A DNA stretch of 64,000 nt from Basidiobolus meristosporus CBS 931.73. Lineage: Eukaryota > Basidiobolomycota > Basidiobolomycetes > Basidiobolales > Basidiobolaceae. The position numbers and the translations under genes were made by a program. Below, one piece after another: positions 34,331 to 46,257 of the stretch (the stretch's first letter is position 1; the number at the start of each line of letters is the position of its first letter). The notes beneath the pieces are model-generated. The model had not been told where the DNA came from, made no database searches, and was given only the letters and a program-made list of their open reading frames with translations. The stretch is taken from positions 43,915 to 107,914 of the forward strand of contig MCFE01000265.1 in the NCBI GenBank assembly GCA_002104905.1. The letters run 5' to 3'.

Positions 34331-37300
34331 ATGACTTCTACCAGCAAACAAAGCAATACCAACATCTTCCCTTTAAAGGAGAGGTTTGATGGGAAGAACT
34401 ACAGACTCTGGAGAATCAAGATGCAGATCCACCTTGAGAAAAGAAAGCTTTGGAACATAGTAACAGGAAAGGAAATTGAGCCCAAAGGAACAGCAGAAGA
34501 TGTGGAGAAGTTTCAAGAGAAGGAAAGATAGGCCTTCAATGCCATATGCATCAATGTGCAAGACTCCTTCATTGGACAAATCCATGCCTCAAGTACTGCC
34601 AAAGCAGCATGGGAATCCTTAGAGAAGATCTTTAGAGCAAAGTCAGTATCAAGCAAGCTTTATTTGACGCAAGAGTTCTTCAACATTAGGAAGAAGCCAG
34701 ATGATGACATGCTACAACTCATTACCAGAATGGCAACACTTGCAGAAGAACTTTACAGTATTAATGCTGGTGTAGATGATGAAGAGAAGATACTATGTCT
34801 GCTTTGCAGCTTACCAGACAAGTATGAGCCACTCATACTTTCTTTTGAAAGCAGAGAAGACAACTTGACTTTAGACTATGTCAAAGGAACACTTCTCCAT
34901 GAAGAACTCAGACGTAATGATCAAGCAGAGAAAATTGAAGATAATGCTTTATTCAGTTCAGAAAGGCATACAGAAAAGAAGGGAAAGCAACAAAACCAAA
35001 GAAAACCTGGCTGCTGTAACTACTGTAAGAAGCCAGGACACTGGGCAAGAGAATGCAAGAAGAAACAAGCAGACAAAAAACAGAAACTGGAGCAGGCAAA
35101 CTATATAAATACTGATGAACAGTTATTTGTAACTGTACAAGAGAGTGCAAGTAACCAAACTAATGAATGGTATATTGATTCTGGAGCATCACAGCATATT
35201 TGTGGTATAAAGGAGTGGTTCAGCAACTTAAAGACTTTTGCCGTAAGAAAGGTTTTTCTGGGAGATAACTCTGCATTGGAAGCTACTGCCAGTGGGTCTA
35301 AACAACTAAATATGAGTGATAACTCAGGGGCAACAACAGCAAAACTGACTGACATACTCTATGTACCTGGAATAGCTAAGAACCTACTCCCAGTCAGTAA
35401 AGCAACTACTCAGGGACTGAAATTTGTTTTTACTAAGCTGGGCTGATCAATATTGAGTGAAAATGGACAAAAATTAGCTTCGGGAATCAGAGATCACAAT
35501 ATATACAAGTTACAATGCGAGATCATTGTACCTGGGTATGTCAACATTGCTGAAACTGATAAAACCAGCTGGGAGACGTGGCATAGGAGGCTAGGACACA
35601 TAGGGGATCAGAAAATGAGCCAATTGGTGAAAAATCGTCTTGTTTTGGGCCCAAAATACTCAATTCTGAACAAATTGAATGTTTGTAAGGGATGTTCACA
35701 CGGCAAACAAGCTAGGCAACATTTCAAGAGCTTGGAAGGCATCAATACCACCAAAATATTGGCTATTGTACACTCAGACATATGTGGACCCATGAGAACA
35801 CTCTGTTTTGGAGCCAAGAGATACTCTATGACGTTTATTGATGACAAGACAAGATATACATAGGTGTACTTCCTCAAAACAAAGGATGAAGCTTTAGGGA
35901 CGTTTAAGCACTTCAATAACATGGCAGAGACACAAACTGGGTGTAAATTGAAGGTACTACAAAGTGACAATGGAGGAGAATACTGCTCAAAGGAGTTTGC
36001 AAAATACTGCTTGTCTACTGGTATACTTCAACAGACCACAGTTCCTCATACTCCACAGCAAAATGGAGTAGCAGAACGTGCAAATAGAACAATAGTAGAG
36101 ATGGGAAGATCTATGCTACATGATAAGGGAATGGACTACAGGTTTTGGGCTGAATCTGTTGCTACCGCTGTATACATCAAGAGCAGATGCCCAACAACAG
36201 CACTACGTGATTCTACACTCTTTGAAGCATATACAGGCAAAAAACCAGGTCTCCAGCACCTCAGGATCTTTGGCAGCGATGATTTTTATCACATCCCTGA
36301 CAAAAAACGCTCAAAGTTGGAACCAAAGAGTAGGAAAGGGATCTTTCTTGGGTATTGTGAAGATACTAAAGGGTATAGAGTGTATGATGGCAAAGTTCAG
36401 AAGCTGATCAAGAGCAGGAACGTTGTATTTGAGGAGAATTCAGATCAGAAAGCCACAGAAATCATTGGCCAGCTGCCTGATGATGCAATCAACACAAATG
36501 AAGAAGATACATACCAAATCCAGCCAGAGATGGAAGATACCTCTACCAGTTCCAGATCAGAACAGATTATCCCAGTTAGGAGATCAACCAGAATAAGAAA
36601 TGCCCCTGGATCCTGGTGGCAAACATCCAATGATCAGGAAGAAGCTTATCTTGCCTTATGTGCCAAACCTCAGAATCTGGAACAGGCAATGCAAGGTCCA
36701 GATGCTACTAAGTAGCAACAAGCCATGCAGGAGAAGTACTAATTACTGATCAAGGCAAAAATGTGGGAACTGGTAGATTTACCAAATGGGAGAAAGCCAA
36801 TAGGATGTAGATGGGTCTACAAGATCAAGATAACCTCAAATGGTGCCGTTGATAGGTACAACGCTAGATTGGTTGCTAAAGGCTATTCCCAGATCCAGCA
36901 ACTAGACTTTACAGAAACATTTGCTCCGGTTGCCAAGTTTAACTCTATTAGGACAGTTCTAGCCCTGGCAGCTGTACACAGTCTAGATCTACACCAAATG
37001 GACGTCAGAACAGCCTTTCTAAATGGTGATTTGCAAGAAACTATATATGTGGAGCAACCAGAAGGTTTTACCGATCCAAAAGGCCCCCATAAGTTGTGCA
37101 AACTTAGAAAATTGTGGTATGGGCTTAAGCAGGCACCCAGAGCATGGTATAACAAGATTGACACATATCTAGAGGAAATTGGGTTCTCTTGTAGCACTGC
37201 AGATCACAGTATATATGTGAACCAGCTCAAAAAGGGTGTGATCATCCTAGTTCTTTATGTGAACAACCTAATTATAGCTATAAGTGATCAAGAGGCACTT

Positions 37301-38249
37301 AAACAGGATAAATCAGATCTCTTCAGCAAGCTTGAGATGAAAGATCTTGGAAAATTGAGCTATTTTCTTGGAATTGAGGTCAAATTTGACATACCTATGC
37401 AGAGAATTGTGCTTAGTCAGTCTCAGTACATCAGGGACATTCTTAGATGCTTCAAAATGGAAAATTGCAAACCTGCAGCAACCCCTATGGACAATACCTT
37501 GAAATTAAGCAAATCTCAGCCAGTTATAACTGAAAACGGCTCAAATATGGACCAAAATTTTTCCCCATCAATCAATGGTTGGTAGCCAAATGTACCTGAT
37601 GGTGTCTACACGTCCAGATATTGCAGTAGCAGTTGGAATAGTCAGTCAATTCATGCAGAATTATGGATCAGATCAAATGGCAACAGTTAAGCGGATTTTC
37701 AGATATCTACAAGGTACCATAAATATGTTACTGGAATACTCTGGAGCAGCTAATAGGCAAAAATTTGATGGTTATAGTGATTCAGATTGGGGTAGGGATC
37801 TGATTGACAGATGCTCTTCCACAGGCTATGTATCTCTTTATGCTGGTGCAGCTATTACTTGGAATTGCAAGAAACAACCAACTGTGGAACTATCTACAAC
37901 TGAAGCCAAATATATGGCTGCATGTCAAGCAACTAAGGAGGCTATATGGCTACAAAAATTATTCAAAGACTTAGGTTTTATTTCAGGTGAACCAACATGT
38001 ATTCACAAGGATAATCAAAGTTGTATTTCATTAGCTAGAAATCCTACTAATCATGCCAGAACTAAGCACATTGATATACAGCATCATTTTGTGAGGGAAG
38101 CTGTAGAAAATAACTTAGTGGAGTTAACTTATTGCCCAACTGACAAAATGGTGGCAGATATATTGACAAAACCACTAGCTAGGCCACAGTTTGAGATCCT
38201 TAGAGAGAAATTGGGATTAAGAAATTATTTAGTTGAGGGGGAGTGTTGA
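34331..38249 (+). pseudogene. copia-1 gag-pol, broken by stops, one frameshift and a catalytic change
   Basis: One frame carries all domains. Gag starts MTSTSKQSN and has zinc knuckle CNYCKKPGHWAREC (about 35017). Protease WYIDSGASQHI (about 35170). Integrase with HRRLGH and CKGC zinc residues, HSDICGP, SDNGGEY and PQQNGVAERAN. Reverse transcriptase from about 36760, then RNase H with YSDSDWG, STTEAKYMA, KDNQS, and the end ADILTKPLA. In-frame stops at 34529 (TAG), 35444 (TGA), 35861 (TAG), 36713 (TAG) and 36740 (TAA). A one-base loss near 37567 shifts RNase H into another frame. The reverse transcriptase box reads YVNN instead of YVDD, so it should be dead even without the stops. The last codons run 6 bp into the 3' LTR. 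Confidence 0.95.
38235..38243 (+). other. Polypurine tract of copia-1
   Basis: GAGGGGGAG immediately before the 3' LTR, the plus-strand primer site. Confidence 0.85.
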
Positions 38250-38612
38250 AATATTGGACTATTTGGTATCATTCAGCAGCTAAAAATTTACTTAACAATT
38301 CTAGACTAGTCTTAGTTACTGTAGGACTCATTTATTGCCTTAACTTTGCCACTTTCTCCAGATATATGATCCTATGATTATTCCCCTATAGTCAGGATCA
38401 AATTAACACTATTACCAAACATTATGTACTAACCCTGAAACTGTTACAGAATGCTCCTGAATATTGAGAAACCCTCCTTACTTAGTGTTACAGCTGTATT
38501 ACTTCTACAAAGGTATAAATACTGAGCTTCTTTATGAATAAACAACAGTTCAACAATTATCACTATTTCTTGATAAGTTCCTTATATCCAAATCTCTTCT
38601 TAGATTGCAACA
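38244..38612 (+). repeat. 3' LTR of copia-1
   Basis: 369 bp, same length as the 5' LTR with some 15-20 differences by eye, so the insertion is not recent. Confidence 0.95.
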
Positions 38613-39290
38613 TCTCTTTGGTATGACTAGCTTCCATATGTGTGCCACTAAAATAAAGCAAAGTTTTCTGGTTCCCTACCAAACCCACTACCAACGGCAG
38701 CATATAATTGATTGGACAACAGCTTGTGTTGACATTCAGTGCAAAAAGCAGGGCAACATCCAAAAAAGGCTATATTAACAGTGTGCCCACTCAGGGTAAT
38801 AATGTGAACTCCTCAAGCTCTCAGTCAAGTAGGCAATTGAGAATATCTGTGAAGCTGCAAGCTGACTGTAATGCTCAGGCACATGAGAATGCCGCAACAC
38901 AGTACCTCTAGTTGAAGACCTGCAAATGGCTATAATAACATTGCCTCCACCCTTATTTGCATGCATGTTGTCAGCTCATACCAAAGTATCAATGTGTCAT
39001 TTAGATGCAGTGACCCAGAGAAATCTGGAAGCTCTCCAGAAACAGAATAAGCAGGTAGTACAAGTAGCACTATCAATATCCTGGCAGAGAATGCAATATT
39101 GTTGCTGCAAAGAAGCAACTTGAGTAGCTCAATGACACAGCCAAGAATTGAGCCATTTTCTAATGAAACAGCAGAGGAGCATTGTAAAATCTTTGAAGCA
39201 CTATAACTGTACCCAAAAATAATCCCCCAGAAAAACCCAACTCAGCATAGGAGGGGAGACTCTGGTGCATATATCAAAGCCTAGAAATCA
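38613..39290 (+). repeat. R1 repeat, copy 2 (truncated)
   Basis: Begins at the base after the copia-1 LTR with sequence matching R1 copy 1 from about 18983 (CCTTTGGTTTGACTCAC-like). It contains the first coding block (TIGQQL-like, SGSQSSRQLR-like) with several stops and fades out before 39300. Confidence 0.75.
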
Positions 39291-39849
39291 CCCTATGAAA
39301 AAGAACTTGGCCCAGCAGTTGGATCCAATCCAGATCAGCTGTCTGGATCCCATTAGGAGACTGTCATAGTACTGGCAGCTTAAAATAATGACCCTGTACA
39401 CAATCTGATGACAGGACCACAATAGCATCTGGCTAATTTATTATCAAATAATGTTGAAAAACATGATGATATTTGTATGGTGTTTTGCCAAGGTTTGCAT
39501 GGAACAATTGAGGTATGAATGTGCTCTACAACTATTTGGGTGGATATAAGAACCCAGTTCATCCAATTGTCTTATATGTCAAAAAAACTTGATGGGGTTT
39601 TGATGGCCTCATTGCATGCATATAATGGCAATAGCACAACAGTATGGCAGCCTACAGCTTGTTCTGGGTAATGCTACAGTACCATTTTACCAAGTAGTAC
39701 TTCCTTTTTCAACCTCCCCTTGCGCAATTCATATATTCCACTGTAGAATCACCCCTCTTTCTTGACTTACCCAGTACTATCTTGGATATTCTACATATGA
39801 TTTTAATCAGAACAACTATGGCCTCCTACTTTCTAAACTCTTCAAAGCA

Positions 39850-40088
39850 CACACATCGTCAGTCCTTCTGTGCTCTTATACCATACCCAAAATATTGATC
39901 CCAAAAAAAGGCCAAAAAATGAGTTTTCCTCAGCACAATAGGTGAAACACTGGGACTGCTTTGCATACAGATAAAGAGCTAAGTTTCACATTCTGTGGCT
40001 ATGTATAGGTCTGCCATTCCTCTCTGGCATAAAATGTCACTATTTGGCTCCATTGGCTCAATGTGGCACTATTCAATGGAACAAGTCT
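39850..40088. mobile_element. Right half of a fold-back MITE
   Basis: Matches the right arm of the 637-bp element at 59887 and ends with AATGGAACAAGTCT at 40088, the family terminus. The left end is missing. Confidence 0.7.
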
Positions 40089-40520
40089 AGTATCATAGGC
40101 ATGTTTTCTGCAGGTGTTATCTCATTGCATATTGGTATTTTGCAGTACTCATGCAGAGTACTCTTGTTATGAGCTACAGGCTTGAAACTTATCAGTGAGC
40201 CTTCTTCTTCAGAGCTACCACTCTGCATGCCATGCTCAGATGACTGGGGTGAGCCTAAAGGTGTCACAAACTCACCTGACTCAGTTTGTGCAAAGTGACA
40301 AGTATGGCCAGGTGCCATTGTAGAAATATCAAGTTGCCAACAAGATATTGTTTGTAGTGTGGTGACTGATGAATGGTAGCATATGACTTGTGTTGCAAAA
40401 CACTTGCTGTGATCCTTGTAATACTTCTTATGCTGACTGTATGCTCTATGACTGAGAGGCTTGCCACAATAGCCACATGGTCTTTGTTCTCTTTTCTTAC
40501 AGCATTGAATTCAAGTAGTC
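40073..40520 (-). pseudogene. C2H2-like zinc-finger protein fragment, interrupted by a MITE
   Basis: A minus-strand frame reads PCGYCGKPLSHRAYSQHKK, with Cys-X2-Cys, then His spaced like a C2H2 finger (X11, then X6 to the next His). It continues through a Ser/Glu-rich stretch (SSEHGMQSGSSEEEG) and an ITPAENMPMIL segment. The frame runs straight into the MITE end at 40088 and stops inside it. I do not recognise the parent gene; it could be host or transposon-derived. Confidence 0.45.
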
Positions 40521-40547
40521 TTGTCCACAGGGCAAACAGCTTGACAT

Positions 40548-43000
40548 TCAACAATGTAACACTATTATACCACTTTTTAGTCAATACTCATGTGACCTTA
40601 AGACAGTTTTGTATTTGATACATTGCACCTACACAAATGTAAGATTCAATGGTGACCTGCCATAGTAAGCAATATAAATAAAGTTGCGGCTCCACATACA
40701 CACATGTATGTAAAGTCATTCTCCCTTTGGTTTAACTCACTTTTATATATATGTCACTCAAAATAAAGTAAAGTAGTCAGGTTCCCAACCAAACCTCACT
40801 GCTGATAGCAGCAGAAAAACTATTGGGCAATACCTTGCTTTGACATTCAGTGCAACAGGCAGAGCTACAACCAAAAAAGGCTATATTGAAAATGTGCCCA
40901 TCAAAGGTAATAAAACTGACTCCTCAGGCTCTCAGTCAAATAGCCCACTCAAAACCTCTGTGGAGCTGAAAGCCAACCATAATCCTTTGGCAGATGAGAA
41001 TGTACCAAAAGCAGTACCTTCAGCTGAAGACCTGCAAATGGCTATCATAACAACAATGCTGCCCATGTTAACAAGTATGGTGTCAGCTCATACCAAATCA
41101 TTAGGAAGGCAATTAGGTGCAGTGACTGATAGGATTGATGCAATGGCCCAGAGAAGTCAGAAAATAGTCCTAAAACAGCATGGGCAGATAATTGGTGCAG
41201 AGCAAGCAATATCCCAGGTGAAGAGAGTTGTATATTTAATGTCAAGAAGGAACTCAAGTAACTTGATGTCACAGACAAGAATTGAGCCATTTCCCAATGT
41301 AACATCAGAGGAATACCATACAGTCTTTGAAGCACAACAACAGTGCCCAATGATTGAGCCCACAGTAAAGCCTATGACAGCAGGGGAGGGGAAAGCTGCA
41401 GTGATTGTACCATTGCCTAAAAATCAAAAGGCATTGAAGAACCATGAAGCAGTTGAACTAAATGATGAAGAATTGGCTAATATTAAAGAGGTCATCAGAA
41501 GTCCAGCACACTGACACCTTAAGGCTTGCAAACCATAAAACCATCAAGAACTCAAGGCAAAGCAGAATGTACTTGTCCTATTCCATGAGCATTATTCTGG
41601 ATTCAAACAAGCAAATGGATCTTGGGCCAGCATTGGTAAGCTAAGAATGAATATCAAGAATTGCAGAAACTATTAAAGGCAGTAGAACAGGGGTGCAATG
41701 GCTAAAAAGCAGTAGCTTTTTCTGGAGCCTATTAGAAGTAGGGCTGAAAGCTCCAAACAAATGTCCAAAAGACATCAGGTAGCTGGGAGAGTGCCAATAA
41801 GGGATAAGCAGGAATACACAAGTGTACCAGCACAACATTTGTCAGCAAAAAGGAATAGTTCCACTCAAGAAGCACTCAGTCATATTATCAGTAAATGACC
41901 TGGAAGTAATGTATGTAGTGGCTACCTCAGGAGCCTGTCAGAATTTGAGCAAGGAGCTCAAGATAAGCAGGAAAGAAGTGTCTAGTTGCCCATAGGAAGC
42001 CTGTAAAGGACAAACAGGCCAAAACAGATGCATCAGAGCAGCATTTATCAGGGCAATAATGTAGTTCAAATCAAGAATCACTCATGCAAAGTAGCAATAA
42101 AAGACCTGGCAGTGATAAAGGAAAGGATAAAAGGAAGAAGCTGGCTGAAGCCAGAGATTGGGAAGCATAATAAACAAGCTGCAGCCCTGGCTAATCAATG
42201 CCATAAGCCAGGAGCAAAATGAATCCCATTATAGCCAAGAGGAATTACCAACATGAAAACAGCTGTTTACACAAGAGTGGAAGTGCAGCCAGTTTGGCTG
42301 CAAAAGTTGATCACAATGCCTTCAGTAGAATTGTGCAACATTAATAGGCTCACCAAGAGGCTGTAGCACTTTTTCAGGAGCAGTGCTCAAGAAAATCACT
42401 TGAATATTACAAGGATTTATTGCAAGCACTGGCAGAAGAGGTGCTAGACCTTGCAGTGCTGGCTGAAGACCAGGATGTATGGGAACTAGTGAATAGCAGT
42501 AGCATAATGCCATGGAACTCTTGCCAAAGTCATGGAAACAGAGCATCAGAGCAGATATGTAGATTAAATGGTGGATTTTAATGGAGTTACATGTTGAGTG
42601 TGGGGTTAGGCTTACGTTGAAGTAAGGTATAGGGACTTGTATAGGTCCATATAGTAAGCAATTGAAGTACAACTGAGGTTTCAACAAAACTAAATCAACT
42701 TGTATGCATGAAAAGCAGGAGAAACAGTTGAGTCAGGAAGTAAGGAGTATAAAAGAGAGGCAACAGCCAATCAATGTACCCATATGTATGCAGTGATAGA
42801 GTGTCCAGGATCAAAAGTGCAAGAGTTGGCAGAGTGCCAATCCAATGCCACTTATGTATTATTGTGAAGAAAAATTTTGACCAAGTTTTCTGTGAAATAT
42901 AGGGTGCAATTACTTTCTGATGGTGTTTGTGCCATGTCCTGATAAGATCAATACCTCTTAGTCACAGGACTTAGAGTTTGTGACAGGATCATTGCATTTA
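40548..43000 (+). repeat. R1 repeat, copy 3
   Basis: Parallel to copy 1 over nearly its whole length, from AACAATGTAACACTATTATA to the TCAATACCTCTTAGTCA block. The N-terminal coding block stays open for 224 codons at 40840-41514, including the coiled-coil region, but the leader ATG at 40749 is followed by a stop. Confidence 0.8.
40840..41514 (+). pseudogene. R1 N-terminal coding block, copy 3
   Basis: Open for 224 codons but with no ATG at its head. Shares SGSQSN, ISQVKRVV and RIEPFPNVTSEEY with copy 1 (SGSQSS, ISYVEKAV, RIEPFPNVTAEEH). It extends through the point where copy 1 has a stop (MIEPTVKPMTAGEGKAAVIVP), showing that the ancestral protein went on. Function unknown. Confidence 0.55.
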
Positions 43001-43059
43001 TTTCTCATAGGGTCATAATGCACTGAGGATCTATAAAGCTATGAGTGCTATGATGAACA

Positions 43060-43599
43060 ATGGGCTAATATTCAGGAGGCTGTAAGATGACAGGCATGCC
43101 ATTACCTTTAGGCCAGTATACCATGGGACTATCAGCAAGTTAAGACCAAACAGAATGTGCTTGACCTATTACATAAGTAGTAATCTGAGTTCAAACTAGC
43201 CAACAGGTTTTGGGCCAATATTAGTATGCTACAATGGTATCTTGAGAATAGCAGAAGCTCTCAAAGGCAGCAGAATAATGGTGCCATGGTTGAAAACCAG
43301 TGGCTTCCTCAAGAGCCTGTTATACAAAGGGCCAAAGCTCTAAGCAAGCAGCAAAGAAACATCAGGTAGCTAGAAGATTGCTGGTAAGGGACAAGCAGGC
43401 AGATTAAGAAGCACCAGCGCAACATTTATGAAGGAAGAAGTGCAGTTCCATTCAAGAAGCACTCACTCTGTGTAGGAGTGAAAGACTTGGCAGTGATGAA
43501 AACCAGCAGCTTCCTAAGGAGTTCTTCACATCCATGGCTGAAAGCTAAAAACAAGCAGCTATAACACCTCAGATTGCCAAAAGTTTGCCAGTAAGGAAT
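43060..43599 (+). repeat. R1 repeat, copy 4, part left of the Harbinger insertion
   Basis: Starts in the middle of R1 (matches from about 19690 of copy 1) and runs to GTAAGGAAT, where the DNA transposon begins. It resumes at 47001. Confidence 0.8.
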
Positions 43600-43781
43600 A
43601 GACTTGTTCCGTTGGATAGTGCCACATAGTGCCAGCTGTTTATGGTGCCAGATTGATCTGGCACTCTACGGCACCATCTGGCACTATAATTTCTACCATG
43701 ATGCCAGTGGTATGATACAGTTACTGGTAATTTTACTCAATCTTACTTATGTTGCTCAGAATAGTGCTTTCCTTGCTTTAT

Positions 43782-44666
43782 TTACTCTTCATAATGCTCC
43801 AGACACATTTCTCTCAGTGGATGTCTTCTTGTATGAACATACTGTGCATTAATAAGTATCTTAACTATTTTACCTATTCTGCTGTTTTCTCCTATATATG
43901 ACTTTCCTCTGTATTTACCAGCCAATATGCTGAATCTCTTCAGATATCCAAATGTGTGCTCTACCCTCACTCTGAAATGATTAAATATCTCATTGTAGAG
44001 CTTCTGCTTCCTGCTAAGCACACCATTTCTTGGCTTCCTATCAGCTGTAATACATCCTAATCTCTAACAATCCTCTCCTATATAGGCTAAGTCTGCCATA
44101 CATTTCTCCCCTCTACTGAATTCAGGATGATTCTCTACCCAGAGTGCTTTGTCATGCCTACTTCCAGCAAATGGCCCACTAAACCAGATGATGTTACCCT
44201 CAATGTCAGATAGTGCTTGAAACTTCACACAGTGTGCCTTGTACTTGCCAGAATAAAAGTGCCTCTGCCCTCTAGATGGTCTGTTAATCCTCACTGGGAA
44301 GGTATCCAAGATACTCCTGATATGGAACCTGTTGCTGAACACTCTGGGATATGGAAGTCTATTGGAGCTTCTGAACCTAGTATTCCAAGCTTGCTCTAAG
44401 TCATTCATACCCTCTGCAAGGTGGTTCTCCATTGCTGTCAGCTGGGAATGAAAGCTTCTAGGACTTTTGTTGCCATGGATGGTGGGATGAAACCTTGTAG
44501 GGCAATAGTTCTTGTAATAGCAGAGAAGATTAACAAGGGATCTCCTTGAGTAGATTGGGGTTGATGGTCCACAGTACTTGGAGTATATCTCCTCTAGTGT
44601 GTCAAAAGGAAATCCAGTGGTAGTGATGGGATTGATGAGAAAAGACCATTCAGATGAATAAGTCAT
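43782..44666 (-). pseudogene. Harbinger-type DDE transposase with one in-frame stop
   Basis: One frame from ATG at 44666 encodes 200 residues, a TAG at 44064-44066, then 80 more codons without frameshift. Domain features of the DDE_4 nuclease family: RSILDTFPVRINRP at the first Asp region, HCVKFQALSDIEGNIIW, PFAGSRHDKALW, ADLAYIGEDC (second Asp, usually GDxGY), and RVRVEHTFGYLKRF with the catalytic Glu. The stop falls between the second Asp and the Glu, so the protein would lose its third catalytic residue. About 295 codons in all, short for the family (350-400), so the N-terminus may lie in an unrecognised frame. It would cut at the terminal repeats of this element and its MITEs. Confidence 0.9.
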
Positions 44667-44985
44667 ATTAAAATTGATGGATGATTGTATAAAGGCGGTT
44701 TGAATTGATTTGGCGCAATCTACGTTATTTATCTGATTTTTAATACATTATGGTTAAATCTCCATCAATTGCCATGTATCCCATCATTATGTTGCAAAAA
44801 TCATCCGCAAACAATGCCTTGGTACTTTTATTGATGCTTTACTCATAGGTCTATAATCAAATAGGAAATCTGCAATTGATGTGATCTGATCCGTGTCAAC
44901 GCAATCCAAGATGCATCATGCATAATATAAGGAAAATTCAACAATCACATTAGTTTTCATATATATTTCATATAAGACCAGGTAG

Positions 44986-46257
44986 ATGCCAATATACTGC
45001 TGTATAAGTATCCAAATCCGTTGCTATGGTCCCCGTACCAAGCCTCAACTCATCTTTAGTACAACCCAGACAAAACCCATCCCCAGCTCACAGGCGCAGT
45101 CTGGACCGGAGAAGTTGATGTTGGATCCGTTTGAGTTCTTGCCAAATGATTTTAGTATGGCCCAAGTGTCTATGATGAGCCTTCATACAGATATTTGGGC
45201 ACTACTGATTAATCTAGCAGAGCTAGATACCTCAGAGAGTCAACAAAGACGGAAGAATTTGAGTAGAAAGCTGTGGCATGAGTTCTACATCAAGATACCA
45301 GCCAATGTATGTAAAAAAATATAAAACAAGACAAGTATTGAAATCAAGAATGAGCTGAGAGTGAGGGGATTTGACAAAGAAGCTGCGCGGGAATGATTTT
45401 GCTCGCAATTTGCACAGTACGGGCCGGATGCGTCCGTTTGTGCCTCAACTTTGGGAACCAAATAGATTTTGAATGAGTTTTTGCCTCAAATGACAAATGT
45501 ACTACGTGATATATTAGTAGAGCTAAGTGGCTTCTGAGAGCAATATACACAGGACTCATCCAGGCAACAGCTCCAAAGTATCAGACAGAGGGTAAGTGAA
45601 TACCTTGAGGAATCAGATGGTGAGCTTCAGGAGGAAGAATACAGACCGCAAGCAACATTGTCCAGATTGCGCCAGCACGCCTTGCTGGATTCCCTACCAT
45701 CTCTTGCAACCACAGCGTGCTGGCGCACGTCAGTCCAGACCATGCCAACACCCTTTACCAGAACGCCCTGCGTCGAGTCAACGCGCGCGCTTCAGAGCAA
45801 AACTACAAGAACTCGCCAAACTGCTCATTTAGGCACAAGTCCATTGGAGCGGACCAAGTTGCGTCAACATGCGGCATCACATTGAACTCAGCCAAGGGCC
45901 ATCTCAATGCGTCAAGGCACGCCTGCACATGCTGTTTTGCCTGACCATCAGCAAGTTACCTCTGGTGAACTGACTGATGATGACCAACATGAAGTGCCTC
46001 AACCACCGGAGCCCTTGGCAAGTAAAAGAATGGGTCAGCGCGTGGCACTACAGGCCAGTTCAGTTAGTTCAGTTGGAGCAATTCAGCACGGCCAAGCTGC
46101 AGCATTGCACTCATCAACTAGGAGGCAAAATACTGCCTACAAATACACAAGTAGCCACGATGATAGTCAGCCAGGAAGTAGTATAGGTGTGCAAAGTGAG
46201 TCACTACCAAATGCTTCAGTAGTAATCCCTGTGAGAAAAAAACCCAGGAGAAGATGA
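44986..46257 (+). pseudogene. Second Harbinger frame, nonsense-riddled but in one phase
   Basis: A single frame of 424 codons runs from ATG 44986 to TGA 46255, broken only by stops at 45322 (TAA), 45394 (TGA), 45463 (TAG), 45535 (TGA) and 45883 (TGA), with no frameshift needed. It starts with a possible helical region (LDPFEFLPNDFSMAQ, HTDIWALLINLAEL, RRKNLSRKLWHEFYIK), then a Gln/Arg-rich part that is G+C-rich for this zone (45650-46000). The tail ends in a basic VIPVRKKPRRR, like a nuclear localisation signal. Harbinger elements usually encode a Myb-like DNA-binding partner divergently from the transposase. By position and basic tail this could be it, but I see no clear Myb repeat. Confidence 0.6.

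Larger units (their letters stand above)
33926..38612 (+). mobile_element. Ty1/copia retrotransposon 'copia-1', structurally complete, coding-defective
   Basis: 4687 bp with two 369-bp LTRs (TGTTGAAATATTGG to ATTGCAACA) about 95% alike by eye, a primer-binding site, a polypurine tract, and one gag-pol reading frame in copia order (gag, protease, integrase, reverse transcriptase, RNase H). Flanking 5-mers differ (GTATC left, TCTCT right). The right flank is internal R1 sequence but the left flank is not. The present element may thus be a recombinant between two insertions. Confidence 0.95.

Noticed and set aside
34529-36742. Stop-codon readthrough or an altered genetic code in copia-1
   Set aside because: All three stop codons occur, and there is also a frameshift and a lost active site. 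The intact pump genes use ordinary code. Decay is the simpler explanation.
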